Origin: Zygnema cylindricum
Taxonomy: Eukaryota; Streptophyta; Zygnematophyceae; Zygnematales; Zygnemataceae
DNA length: 16,301 nt
Assembly (NCBI GenBank): GCA_037447655.1
Contig: JBBHKE010000617.1
Location: forward strand, 1-16,301
Direction: 5' to 3'
Shown piece by piece: positions 1 through 8,310 of this stretch. Positions within the stretch are counted from its first letter, which is position 1. Each line of letters starts with the position of its first letter. The notes beneath the pieces were generated by a model. The model did no database searches. It saw only the letters and a list, made by a program, of their open reading frames with translations, and had not been told where the DNA came from. Position numbers and translations under genes: made by a program.

Positions 1-273
1 AATCAGATCCGGAGGTACATGGCGACGGGGAGCAGGTGCCGTCGCGTAGTTGGGAGGAAGACGACAAAAATCAGATCCGGAGGTACATGGCGACGGGGAG
101 CAGGTGCCGTCGCGTAGTTGGGAGGAAGACGACAAAAATCAGATCCGGAGGTACATGGCGACGGGGAGCAGGTGCCGTCGCGTAGTTGGGAGGAAAACGA
201 CAAAAATCAGATCCGGAGGTACATGGCGACGGGGAGCAGGTGCCCGTCGCGTAGTTGGGAGGAAGACGACAAA
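1..273. repeat. 68-bp minisatellite, four copies
   Basis: Four head-to-tail copies begin at 1, 69, 137 and 205 with an exact 68-bp period. The fourth carries one extra C near 244, and the array dissolves at about 274. The unit is GC-rich, in contrast to the AT-rich DNA that follows. It begins at the window edge, so the array probably continues to the left. Because 68 is not a multiple of three, reading frames through it shift from copy to copy, so it is not read as coding. Confidence 0.95.
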
Positions 274-761
274 AATTAAGATTCGATTTCTTACCGAGAC
301 TTTTTAGGTCAATGCAAAAAATGTGATAGCTGCCCGTTAAAATAAAAAAACGAATTGCATGAGCTGCAAAAAAAGTCAAATGTTCTAATTAGACAGTTTT
401 GCCACCAAGTCAAAAGTAATCGTGATACCAAAAGTCATTGTCGTTTGCTTCCGGCTCCAATCTGAGCACAAAAAAATTAAAAATCACATAAAAAACTTGA
501 AAAAAAAGACGTAAAAGACTAAAAGCACATTTAAATGGCAAGAAAAAACCATGTTATGTTCTCAGTTATGACTTCCGTTTTCAGTAAAGGTTCAAAAAAA
601 GTCCAAAGGATGACGTCACTACATGTACCGCAAAGTTTTTAATACGTCTCTTATTTAAAGTATTATTACGAAAAGAATCATATATTTTTCTTTGACAGTC
701 ATGACCATCCTAGTACCCATGAGGTTTGCCATAATGGATGTGGGAAACATATAAAACACAC
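274..761. other. AT-rich intergenic DNA, no gene seen
   Basis: This stretch is rich in A-runs and short stop-broken frames. I see no exon-like frame, RNA gene or clear repeat. A TGACGTCA palindrome near 610 is a possible bZIP-type site, but nothing transcribed can be placed beside it. Confidence 0.5.
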
Positions 762-980
762 CACCGTGAATCGCTATTAGTGTTAATGTTTTTTTCGCCA
801 CTTAAAACATCTTTTGTCCGTACACACTTGTCGGATTGTAGATCGGACGGTTGCGATTGAAAGGTATGATTCTCAGCTTCCAATTGGCGGTCTCAAATTG
901 AAAATCCGACAAGTGTGTACGGAGAAAAGATGTTTTTCAGTGGCGAAAACATTATTAAGGCTAATTACGATTCACGGTTG
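762..980. mobile_element. MITE family A, copy 1
   Basis: The copy starts CACCGTGAATCGCTATTAG and ends in a degraded inverted version (CTAATTACGATTCACGG). Inside the termini the arms continue as inverted repeats: GTCCGTACACACTTGTCGGA on the left, TCCGACAAGTGTGTACGGAG on the right. It aligns end to end with the copies at 10537 and 11764 and has the same internal orientation as the latter. There is no coding capacity, as expected of a MITE. The right terminus is mutated and the TA flanks are lost, so this is an older copy. Confidence 0.85.
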
Positions 981-1018
981 GTAATGAAGAGGTGTTGGCA
1001 ACTGGAATGAAAACCAGA

Positions 1019-1215
1019 AGTTGATTTACTTCAGAATCGAAAAAAAAAGCCTGATTTAGTTAAGGAAAAAAAACAACAAAAGAGGTTAATATTCTTCAGA
1101 ACAAAATAAAAATGGGTTGATTTACTACGGAATAAAAAAAGAGCTTGGTTTACTTCAAAACAAAAAAAAGAGGTTGATTCACAGAAAGAAAAGAAATGCA
1201 GATTTATTTCAGAAC
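1019..1215. repeat. Degenerate ~30-bp tandem repeat, about seven units
   Basis: A motif close to GGTTGATTTACTTCAGAAC followed by an A-run recurs with starts near 1020, 1050, 1083, 1115, 1143, 1171 and 1199, a spacing of 28 to 33 bases. Units differ by substitutions and A-run length. Short frames on either strand are low-complexity products of the repeat. Confidence 0.75.
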
Positions 1216-1348
1216 ACGGTAAACATCGTGACGGGAAGAAGACGCTGTTGCGTAGAAGGCGAGAAGCAAGAAACTCTTTCCGAAAGTAAAACATTGCGAA
1301 GAGAAGAAGGTGCCTGGTTGGTCGACATCAATGTAAAAAAATAACAAA

Positions 1349-1454
1349 GAATGTGTTTGGTGCTCATTATCTCTCTATTTATCTACAACCTTGTCCTTTC
1401 TGAATGTGTTTGGTGCTCATTATCTCTCTATTTATCTACAACCTTGTCATTTCT
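1349..1454. repeat. 53-bp tandem duplication
   Basis: Two adjacent 53-bp copies (1349-1401 and 1402-1454) differ by about one base and begin GAATGTGTTTGGTGCTCATT. Such identity implies a recent duplication. Confidence 0.93.
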
Positions 1455-1520
1455 CTCCCTATAGATCAACAACCTCAAATTCATGTTAAAATGATTTACT
1501 TTTTTTTTCTATCAAGTACA

Positions 1521-1624
1521 TGTGTTTTTTTAGCTTGGCGCTTCTTTTCTCTCTATTGATCTATAACCTTGCTCTTTATATCCCTGCGGATCTACGAACT
1601 CAAGTTCACGTTAAAATGATTTTC
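1521..1624. repeat. Diverged third copy of the 1404-1500 unit
   Basis: This segment matches the second 53-bp copy plus its right flank (1404-1500). Shared landmarks are TCTCTCTATT, ATCTA.AACCTTG, a CCCT...GATC block and GTTAAAATGATTT at the end. A unit of about 95 bp was therefore duplicated earlier, before the recent 53-bp duplication inside one copy. Confidence 0.7.
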
Positions 1625-2772
1625 TAACACACTAGCTTTGTCAAATAGATATGTTCTCTTAGCCAACTTGTGGCACAAATAATTTTGTTCCATCATATTT
1701 GATTACCTTACCTTGTGGGCCCATAACCTGGTGAAAATCTCAGGTTGAGCCACAACCTAGATCAGATAATTTACAACACAAAAACAACTCTTTAAACAAA
1801 CAAAAGCACAACTACAAGCCATCCGTGGTAATTATGCCATAGTAAAAGCCATATCCACACCCATAAAAGGGTTTAATTTTCAAAAAACTTAGTTCCTTGA
1901 TTGAAGTGCAAGTGGTAAAACAAGAACTTTCATAGTATTGTGACAAACGTCACTTAAAAGCTTTTTCAACCAATTAAATCTCAACCATTGTACTACTCTT
2001 AGACCCCCAAACTACGACACCCACTAGTGCAAAACAACCGGCAAACTAGACACCCACTGGCTCACTGTTTTACAATGACTTAAAAACAAACTTGACATTG
2101 CCAAATAAAACGTAACTCACAAATAACCGAAACTACTTAAACCATTCCTAATTGTAACTCATAGTTAGCCCAATTGGAATATTTTAACTGTTCGTAGTTA
2201 CTAGCTATAATGGAATATTTGAACCTTAAAATTACAAATACTTCACGAGTCAAATTAACCGTAAAGTTCTTCACCAACAATAAGTTTTCCTTCGATGCAT
2301 TTCTCCTTAAGTCGTCATGGTTTCCCTTCGCTCCTGCACGCTAGAACTTGAACACCTGAGGTTTCTTTTCACAAACATTGCCAAAATAAGAGAACAACAA
2401 CCTCTTCTCAATCTTCACTAAGTTTCCTCAACGAATGGGTCCCTATGTTTACTACCAATGTAATTTGAGGTGAGTCAAATTTTAAATTTTAAATTTTTGA
2501 ATCCATTTATATATAGCTCCTAAACCAAAAATTATCCCAAAAAATGAAGTCGACTTATAAGTTTCCAAATTATTTTACAACATTTATATTTACTTCGTTG
2601 TTGGTTTGGATACAAGACTTGATATCGAAACACTTGTGTAAGATGGTTAGCAGAGAATAATTTTAAGATGACTTAGGACTTAGCCAACTCTAAAAGATAG
2701 TCAACAATTTTTGCTTGAGCTATACCTTTTGAAGAGGACCGATGGGGAAATCACGGTGTAAAAAACGGTTAA
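1625..2772. other. AT-rich stretch, no gene seen
   Basis: I see no exon-like frame, RNA gene or mobile-element terminus. The only simple pattern is a short AAATTTT heptad run at about 2477-2497. Confidence 0.45.
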
Positions 2773-2937
2773 GGCCTTGATGGTGACGGAGGTGAACGTG
2801 GTGGAAGACGGGGTGGAGAAGGTTTTGGAGGAGGTGTTTTCAATGGGGATGGTGGAGGGAGTGGAGAAAATTGTCGAGGCGGTTTTTTCAATGGGGATGT
2901 GGAAGGGGTATTGGAGGTGGATTGGCGGAAGCCATGA
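2773..2937 (+). pseudogene. Possible relic of a glycine-rich protein
   Basis: Seen: the frame from 2773 to the TGA at 2935-2937 gives 54 codons rich in GG, GGX and GER-type steps, including GERGGRRGGEGFGGG and two VFNGDGG/FFNGDV-like blocks. A TAA at 2770-2772 immediately precedes it and there is no in-frame ATG, so it is not a complete gene. The DNA contains an imperfect internal duplication of about 60 bp (two copies of TTTTCAATGGGGATG), so any frame looks repetitive. Another plus-strand frame, starting at an ATG at 2777, gives a repeated VEKVLEEVFSMGM-type peptide and is equally possible. Inference: either a broken glycine-rich cell-wall-type sequence or merely a G-rich duplicated stretch. 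No function can be assigned. Confidence 0.2.
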
Positions 2938-3788
2938 AATTGTACACAAGAGAAAGATCAATGCATTGGAGAGAGGAATTGATTTGTATTTGGGATGATT
3001 TCATTAAGTGAGAAGAGTCACATATATACAAAATATACAATGCTAATTACTGTGGAGTCTAAGCGCTCTACGGTGCGCTGTAACAAAGGAATCATAGTCT
3101 AGATTCTAACAAATGTATGTAAGACAAAAGACTAGACCGTCGGCCAAAAGACTGGACCGACGATCAAAGGACTTCTACGTAAAGGACTAGACCAACGTAT
3201 GTAACGAAAAAGTACAATTGACTGGACCGACGTATGGAAGTACGGACAGGACCAAAAGTGAGACGTCCGGATAAGTCGGTCAACAAGACTGTATATCACT
3301 TCTACGTACTCTTAGTAAACACTCCCAGTGTACTTCAAAAAGAATAATAATAACAATAACAATAACCTGAAAATGTATTTGCAACTTGAACTACGATCGT
3401 AAAACCATTTTCAACAACGTGTTTTGAACTTCGTTCAGAAAAAATACTTTCTCAACAATTTGGATTGTTGAAGAGGTGTTGACATAATTGAAAGAGTATT
3501 TTTGACCAAATTCAACATTATCTTTTTTTTTTACAGAAACTTCAGCGTAAATTGAAATTATGAATGTTTTTAAATCCATAACAATTGTCTCAGTGACGCT
3601 TACTTAAGAAACTGGTCTATGTTTCCAAACATGTAAACTTCAACACGTCCTTCGGATATCCTTTCTCTTCCCTCCGTACTTCCCCTTAAGCCTGCCCATG
3701 CCGTTATCCCTCCTCCCCCTACAATCCGTGATACTTCCTTAAACGAGATATTTAATATCAACAACCATCAAGTCAAAGAAGAACTTAC
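2938..3788. other. Non-coding stretch containing short degenerate repeats
   Basis: At about 3125-3240 a motif like AAAGGACTGGACCGACGTATG recurs five or six times with irregular spacing and substitutions. The rest (3240-3788) is AT-rich with no convincing frame. It lies downstream of the EGF-like exon in the direction of that gene, so it would hold its following intron. No further exon could be recognised. Confidence 0.5.
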
Positions 3789-4087
3789 GTTTGCACGTGT
3801 ATTCGTTCAGTTGATTGTTGTATCCTGGGTAGCATTCACATGTACGTGCTCCCCCATCCGTACCATTAGCACAGATACCGCCTCCCCCACAAGGTCCTCG
3901 CGGTTGTGTCGCGTCACAAAAATTGTCGCATTCGCTTTCACTGCGTTGATAGGTGGGTTCGCTATAATAGGGTTGGCAATCTGATGGGAGGCTTGGGCCA
4001 AAGAGGCAATTTGCTACCAACTCTTCACAATTTGGGTGTCCATTGACTCGTGTAATTGGCCCAATGAAGTAATTATTATCAATAAAA
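3789..4087 (-). CDS. Internal exon of a secreted, cysteine-rich EGF-like protein
   Basis: Seen: a 299-bp minus-strand block lies between a good acceptor (CTTCCACTTTTGCAG, ending at 4088) and a consensus donor (GTAAGT, starting at 3788). It encodes about 99 residues with ten cysteines. The last six follow the EGF spacing C-x8-C-x5-C-x10-C-x-C-x12-C, ending C-E-C-Y-P-G-Y with the final C just before the donor. This fits the EGF signature C-x-C-x2-G-[FYW]-x8-C. The four upstream cysteines lie in an NC..C....C-type region of unknown fold. Known: EGF-like modules are disulphide-bonded and almost always extracellular. The CxCxxGYxNxLN ending resembles land-plant notch-like EGF proteins; that likeness is from memory and not verified. 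Neighbouring exons, signal peptide and anchor were not found. Phases at the two ends differ (2 in, 1 out), so this exon cannot be skipped without a frame change. Confidence 0.72.
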
Positions 4088-4790
4088 CTGCAAAAGTGGA
4101 AGACCATTGGAAGGGATATGTTATATAGCAACCTAGGAAACTCTATTAGAACAAGTTTAAAAGAAAAAGTGGTTGTTAATGTTATATAGAGACCCATATA
4201 AGTCCATTAGAAGAAGTTTAAAAGAAAATTGATTCTGAAGGGATCAATCCTGGTTGGTAATCAACAGGTGTTTTACTAAAGATTTTATGTTATAAACAAG
4301 AGGAAAAAAATTGTTGTACTACACATGAAATGCTAATTTGATACTGTTAACGCAAGAAAGTGAAAGGAAATATTTCAACGAAAAGTTATAGCTATCTCTA
4401 ATTATTAGCTAAAATGAATCACTATCTTCGATTCGCTAAACATATTTTGTTCAGCTTTGTCTCAGAAATTTCCAACATTTTGATTTTGATGAATTCATAC
4501 TATAAATAGTGTGGATTCCTATAATCAATTCATTTATTTCTATTTACATTTTTCAATTATTGAATCCCACCCTCTCACCCCTCTCTGTTTTGTAATCCTT
4601 CATAGGGGAAATAAAATAAAGCCTTTCTTACACTATTGAAATATTGTTTCAATTTTGTTTATGTACCTTTCCAGACAAATCTCAAGTTCTTATAATAATA
4701 AAAAATGATGTTTGATGTTCTCCTTTTTCTTCCTGATTTGAGCATTTTTTGTAATCATTTATGTGGGGTCCATTTCGAATCTATAGGGGT
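4088..4790. other. AT-rich, probably intron or intergenic
   Basis: This is the expected position of the intron upstream of the EGF-like exon. Frames are short and no second cysteine-rich exon is visible. A motif GTGGGGTCCATTTCGAATCT near 4764 recurs in diverged form near 6279, linking this end to the repeat zone that follows. Confidence 0.45.
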
Positions 4791-4792
4791 GA

Positions 4793-4922
4793 ATGAAGGG
4801 GGAAGGAGGGAGGGGCAAGGAGGGGCAAGGATGGGAGAGGGGTGTGGGAGGAGGGAAGGATGTGGGAAGTGAAAGGCTAGTATTGGTTGAATTCTACTCC
4901 CACCCCCACCCCCACCCCCACC
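4793..4922. repeat. G-rich tract then (CCCCCA) repeat, G4-prone
   Basis: From about 4795 to 4865 the plus strand has many GGG and GGGG runs separated by one to five bases, with a repeated AGGGGCAAGG block. From about 4898 to 4922 it has CCCAC repeats of the form (CCCCCA)n. The first tract could fold as a G-quadruplex on the plus strand, the second on the minus strand. They are separated by about 35 bases. Confidence 0.7.
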
Positions 4923-5190
4923 ATTCCTCCTTAACTAAATATCTTTAACTTAGAAGCATGATTTACGTTTTAAAACATTTTAAAAAAATGTCAAAGATTT
5001 ATGCTCTGCCCATATTTTCTTAATCAAACTGACTATCTATATTGTTCATCTTATTATACAAACAACTAAAAACGTTACTTTTTCAATAAATTAGATAAGT
5101 TCATAAAAAAATAGTACCTTACACAACAAATAATGTGCCAGCCAACATTTTTTTTTTTTTTGCTAAATATCGATCTTATGCATATAGTCT

Positions 5191-5395
5191 CGTTTTCAAA
5201 CCAAGTCCTACCCTATTTAGAAGTAAAAATTGTTTTTTTTCTAAACTTTTTTCTTACAACATTTGGAGGGATTTCAAATTTTTGATAGAAGATGGAATAA
5301 CTCCACCCAATTCGTTTGAATGTACGGAACTATAATACCGTACACACCCACCCCACCAAACCCTCCCCAAAATGCCTTCCAATTAGTATGGATTA
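5191..5395 (+). repeat. Family B repeat, copy 1
   Basis: Family B is a non-coding repeat recognised by ordered blocks: CCAA.TCCTACCCTA, a TCTTACAA block, GATGGA(AT)GCTTCCACTCAA, ACC..CCCCACCAAACCCTCC and CAAAATGCCTTCCAATTAGTATGGA. This copy has all of them in order, diverged. No coding frame is shared between copies. Confidence 0.65.
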
Positions 5396-5455
5396 CAAGT
5401 CATTATAACAACAAAAGTTGGGTATCAATTCTTATTAAGTACATCCGACAGCCAT

Positions 5456-5720
5456 TCTCTCCCTCCCCCCCTAACCGCCACTCTTTCTCTTCCCTTTGAC
5501 CAACACTCTCCCTTCCTACTCTCTCTCCCCTCGCTTCCTCCCTCAGCGGCTCACTGCCACTTCCAAGTCGAGGGAGGAAGATAGGGGCGGAGAGGCTTCA
5601 AGGAGGGGATGGGAGAGGAGGGGTGGAAGGGGAGGGGGGGAATTAAATTTATCCACAAAAAATGAGATATGAAAAAATGAAGAAAGAAAGAGGAGGAGAG
5701 GAGGTGAAAGGCTACAAGGA
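5456..5720. repeat. Polypyrimidine tract facing a polypurine tract, with hairpin
   Basis: About 90 bases of CT-rich sequence (5456-5546) are followed, after a short mixed spacer, by more than 100 bases of GA-rich sequence (to about 5720). At the junction CTTCCTCCCTC (5534-5544) is perfectly inverted as GAGGGAGGAAG (5570-5580), giving an 11-bp stem with a 25-base loop and imperfect extension outward. Proline/serine/leucine-rich frames here are artefacts of base composition. Confidence 0.8.
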
Positions 5721-5958
5721 AGGAAGTTGAGCTGGTTTTGTACCACTCTAAGACGCCTTCTTTCCATAATGTTATCCAAGGAAGCATAAATTTAGATTTA
5801 TGCCACATTAAAAAGTGGTTTTCATATTTTTTTTCTAATTAAAGGAACTATCAATAGTGTACATTTTATGCCATACTTCTTTAAGAATTAAATTACAATG
5901 TTTTAACATACAAAAGAAATGAAATAAAAAAGAATGAATCACAAATTTAAAAAATTGT

Positions 5959-6330
5959 TGCAACATACATTCAAGTTTTGCACCACCTTTAACCCTATTT
6001 CCACCCAGGTTCCACCTGATTCTAGAAGTAGCGATGGGCTTCTTTTAGAATTTAGACTTACAATTTTTTGGCTTTTATTTATAATTTAGTCTTACTAAAT
6101 TTTAGCTTTGTTTAGCATTTAGTCTTACAAGTTTTGCTTTGTTTATAAGTTAGTCTTACAAGTGTTTGGATTTGTTTAGAATTTAATCTTACGAATTTTG
6201 GCATTTTCTAGAATTTATTCTTACAAATGTTCGAGAGCGGTCAAATTTCCTATGGAGGATGGAACGTGTAATCTTTTGTGGGGACCCATTTCGAATATTT
6301 GGGGGTGAAAGAAGGGAGGAAAAGGGGTAA
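5959..6330 (+). repeat. Family B repeat, copy 2
   Basis: It begins with the family block CAACATACATTCAAG, continues with CCTATTTCCACCCAGGTTCC and GATTCTAGAAG, and reaches a diverged GGATGGAACG. The TCTTACAA block is expanded into a separate array (6042-6230). The 3' part of the unit is replaced by a GTGGGGACCCATTTCGAATA segment. Confidence 0.55.
6042..6230 (+). repeat. ~33-bp tandem array inside family B
   Basis: Six units of the form TTTAGAATTTAGTCTTACAA plus TTTTGGCTTTG lie in tandem. Their CTTAC cores start at 6057, 6091, 6124, 6155, 6188 and 6220, a period of 31 to 34 bp. Other family B copies have the core once, so this copy amplified it. Confidence 0.85.
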
Positions 6331-6332
6331 CC

Positions 6333-6377
6333 CCCTTTAGCTCCATTTCCAAACTAGGTTCCACCCTATTCTAGGAG
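6333..6377 (+). repeat. Family B repeat, copy 3, left part
   Basis: The blocks CCTTTAGCTCCATTTCC, GGTTCCACCCTATTCTAGGAG match the start of the family. The match stops abruptly near 6378 and resumes at 6676, which brackets an inserted element. Confidence 0.55.
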
Positions 6378-6399
6378 CAAGCGGGATTGCGGATGGTTT

Positions 6400-6449
6400 G
6401 ACCGGCTTTCCCGTGAGGGGGGGTGTTGGATTGGCACGTGAAGCCGGTC
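6400..6449. repeat. Inverted repeat across the LTR-like 5' edge
   Basis: GACCGGCTT (6400-6408) is exactly inverted as AAGCCGGTC (6441-6449), with further partial pairing inside and outside. The loop contains the purine tract and the TG start of the LTR-like element. Confidence 0.7.
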
Positions 6450-6675
6450 CAATAGGGGTAGAATATGGAAATATCCATACTCGAGCCGCCCGTAATAAAT
6501 GGGTACGGACCCGCCAGTCTCAACATCGAGTTGGTGGCACAGTGGTAGTGCGTTCGCAGCTGAAGTGAAAGGTGCGTTCGCAGCTGAAGTGAAAGGTCCC
6601 AGGTTCGAACCCTGGCCGGCTCAATTTTCCCAAGTGTGGGACATGCCGAATCCCGGATTTCTAGGAAATCTAACA
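6424..6675 (+). mobile_element. LTR-like element (possible solo or 3' LTR of a TRIM)
   Basis: Seen: a 252-bp segment starts TGTTGGATT and ends AATCTAACA, near-perfect short inverted termini with TG...CA ends. The nine bases just before it (6415-6423) are GAGGGGGGG, as in a polypurine tract beside a 3' LTR. Family B sequence stops near 6378 on the left and resumes at 6676 on the right. Known: plant LTRs commonly begin TGTTGGA and end in its inverse, and TRIM elements have short LTRs. Inference: an LTR with about 45 bp of residual internal sequence on its left. Against it: no clear 5-bp target-site duplication and no second LTR. It contains a tRNA-like gene at 6528-6623. Confidence 0.5.
6528..6623 (+). 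tRNA. tRNA-like gene with duplicated anticodon arm (probably not a functional tRNA)
   Basis: Seen: acceptor arm GAGTTGG pairs with CCGGCTC over seven positions (two G-T), followed by discriminator A. D stem GCAC/GTGC is perfect. T arm CCAGG-TTCGAAC-CCTGG is perfect. Box A (TGGCACAGTGG) and box B (GGTTCGAACCC) match pol III consensus. The anticodon-arm segment TTCGC-AGCTGAA-GTGAA lies in a 24-bp unit present twice in tandem (6550-6573, 6574-6597); with one unit the molecule is a normal 72 nt, here it is 96. A T4 run at 6625-6628 is a pol III stop, and CAA at 6521-6523 lies seven bases upstream, as in plant tRNA genes. Oddities: position 33 is G rather than T, and the nominal anticodon CTG should not be trusted. 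It could instead be the head of a tRNA-derived SINE. Confidence 0.6.
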
Positions 6676-6810
6676 CCCTCCACCCCTCCCCCAAAATGCC
6701 TTCTAGTTAGTGTGGACCGGAATTTACCAACCAAAACATGTGGGTATGTATTCTTGGTATAACCTCTGGAGGGATTTTATCCCACATCGCATTCACAAAA
6801 ATTAAAAATT
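6676..6810 (+). repeat. Family B repeat, copy 3, right part
   Basis: It resumes with ACCCTCCCCCAAAATGCC and TTCTAGTTAGTGTGGACC, then CCTCTGGAGGGATTTTATCC and CACATCGCATTCACAAAAAT. The latter blocks recur in copy 7 at about 9565-9600, showing that the family unit extends past the CCTTCCAATTAG block. Confidence 0.6.
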
Positions 6811-7605
6811 AATGAACTTAATCGGATGTTATATATATTTACTGATCAATTTGACTCATCTCCCCTACACTTCACAAAATAAAATACGTAACACAAGATT
6901 TTATGCCATGTTTCGTATTTACAAATCCAATTAAATATGAAAACTAAGAAGCATAAGTATTCTAATTAATTGTCAAAAAAAAAAATCTCTATATCCTTTG
7001 TCCAATACTAGTTACCGCATACAAAATCATAGAAGAAAAGAGTGGACACCCTTGCTAATGAAAATATCTTCCTAAACCTGTTCAGCTTATGTACGGAATC
7101 CTGTACGGAATCTGTTCAAGAGAGTCGACCTAAAAATTAGAAAAACCTACAAAAGCAAAACTTACCCGGCATACATTCTATTTGTGTTGCATATCAAGCA
7201 AGATTTGACTTCATTAAATGGTCTTGACATCGAGAGGCTAGCTTTTATAACAATTATCGCGACATATTGATGGCGATATCAGGATACCATCAGTATCCTC
7301 ACATATTTTTGTACTGTTCAAGATTTTGGCCGGCGATGCTGAGATTTTATCATCAGTAAGGTACGTTACCGTACAGTAATGAACTCCAAGAGAAAAATTT
7401 TTACGTGTACCAAGTCTCTTGCTTTACACCTTGGTTTTTAGTAGTCATACTTTGTACTCAACATTTATGTCCAATCACGCGTTTAGTTTGACAAAAATGA
7501 TTCTGTTTGTTTCATATTCGTGCGCAATTTTCCGTACTAGGCTTCGTACACTTATCGGACCCTTTAGCTCCTTTAGATAATACCGTATACTGAAATCTAT
7601 GCAAA
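6811..7605. other. AT-rich stretch, no gene seen
   Basis: It holds a 12-bp tandem duplication (TGTACGGAATCC, TGTACGGAATCT, 7090-7113) and a perfect small hairpin AGGATAC-CATCA-GTATCCT (7281-7299). No exon-like frame or RNA gene is visible. Confidence 0.5.
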
Positions 7606-7855
7606 ACTACATTCAACACTAAAATTTCCCCTATACCTAAATTTCATTTTCAAATGAAGTCTCGCTAGATTCTAGGAGTATCATTTGTCTTTGTTAGAAC
7701 TTAAGTCTTACAAAGTTTTGAGAGAAGAGAATTGACCGATGGATGATGGAATGCTTCCACTCAATTGGTTGTAATAGAGAGACCTGTGACACCGAGCGTA
7801 ACCATCCCACCAACCCTCTCCCCCCAAAATTCCTTTTAGTTAGTTAGTAGAGAAA
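7606..7855 (+). repeat. Family B repeat, copy 4
   Basis: Ordered blocks are GATTCTAGGAGTAT, AAGTCTTACAAAG, TTGACCGATGGATGATGGAA, TGCTTCCACTCAA, CCCACCAACCCTCTCCCCCC and TTCCTTTTAGTTAG. It is one of the best-preserved copies. Confidence 0.7.
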
Positions 7856-8084
7856 GGAAGATAAGACACCAAGAATTTATTTTATATGATTCGCTGATAG
7901 GCATGTAACTGAAATATAGAGTACATGAATAATTTCATAATATAAATCAAAATATGTATGTTTATGTGCACTTAGTACAGAAATGTGATTAACACGTTTA
8001 GCGCCACATGTACTTATAATAATGTATCCCGGAAATTTAGCAACAATAAAACAAATTTCTTGATTAACCATGTTTTCCTCCTAA

Positions 8085-8310
8085 TTTTTTTACAAGTATT
8101 GGAGGGATGTACTTTGTATTGGAGGGATGTACTTTGTATTGGAAAAATGTCCTTTGTATTGAAAAAATGTCTCTTACAATTCTTGGAGTGATGACAGTTG
8201 ACCTATGGACGATGGGATGCTTCCCTTCAACTGGTTCATATGTAGCTGTCTGAGTAAGACCGGCATACCCAACCCCCCAAAATGCCATACAATTTTTTAG
8301 TATGGAAAAC
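8085..8310 (+). repeat. Family B repeat, copy 5
   Basis: Blocks TTGACCTATGGACGATGGGA, TGCTTCCCTTCAACTGGTT, CATACCCAACCCCCCAAAAT and GCCATACAATT follow an internally amplified 20-bp unit (8097-8176). Confidence 0.65.
8097..8176 (+). repeat. 20-bp tandem repeat, four units
   Basis: Units start at 8097, 8117, 8137 and 8157. The first two are identical (TATTGGAGGGATGTACTTTG) and the last two carry substitutions. The unit corresponds to the segment just after TTACAAG in other family B copies, so this is a local amplification. Confidence 0.92.

Noticed and set aside
3-379. ORFs on both strands through the start of the window
   Set aside because: They are open only because the 68-bp repeat lacks stops in those frames. 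The frame shifts between copies and the peptides are repeats of one another.
1031-1344. Phe/Ser-rich and Lys-rich ORFs on opposite strands
   Set aside because: They cover the degenerate A-rich ~30-bp array and are low-complexity translations of it.
5135-5335. 66-codon plus-strand ORF
   Set aside because: It spans a T-run and a family B copy, and no other copy keeps the frame.
5543-5808. Pro/Leu/Ser-rich minus-strand ORFs
   Set aside because: They translate the GA-rich tract and have no domain.
6528-6623. Functional tRNA-Gln (CTG)
   Set aside because: The anticodon arm is duplicated and position 33 is G, so the nominal anticodon cannot be trusted.
6371-6762. 107-codon minus and 87-codon plus ORFs
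   Set aside because: They cross the tRNA-like gene and the LTR-like element. The repeated peptide in each comes from the 24-bp duplication.
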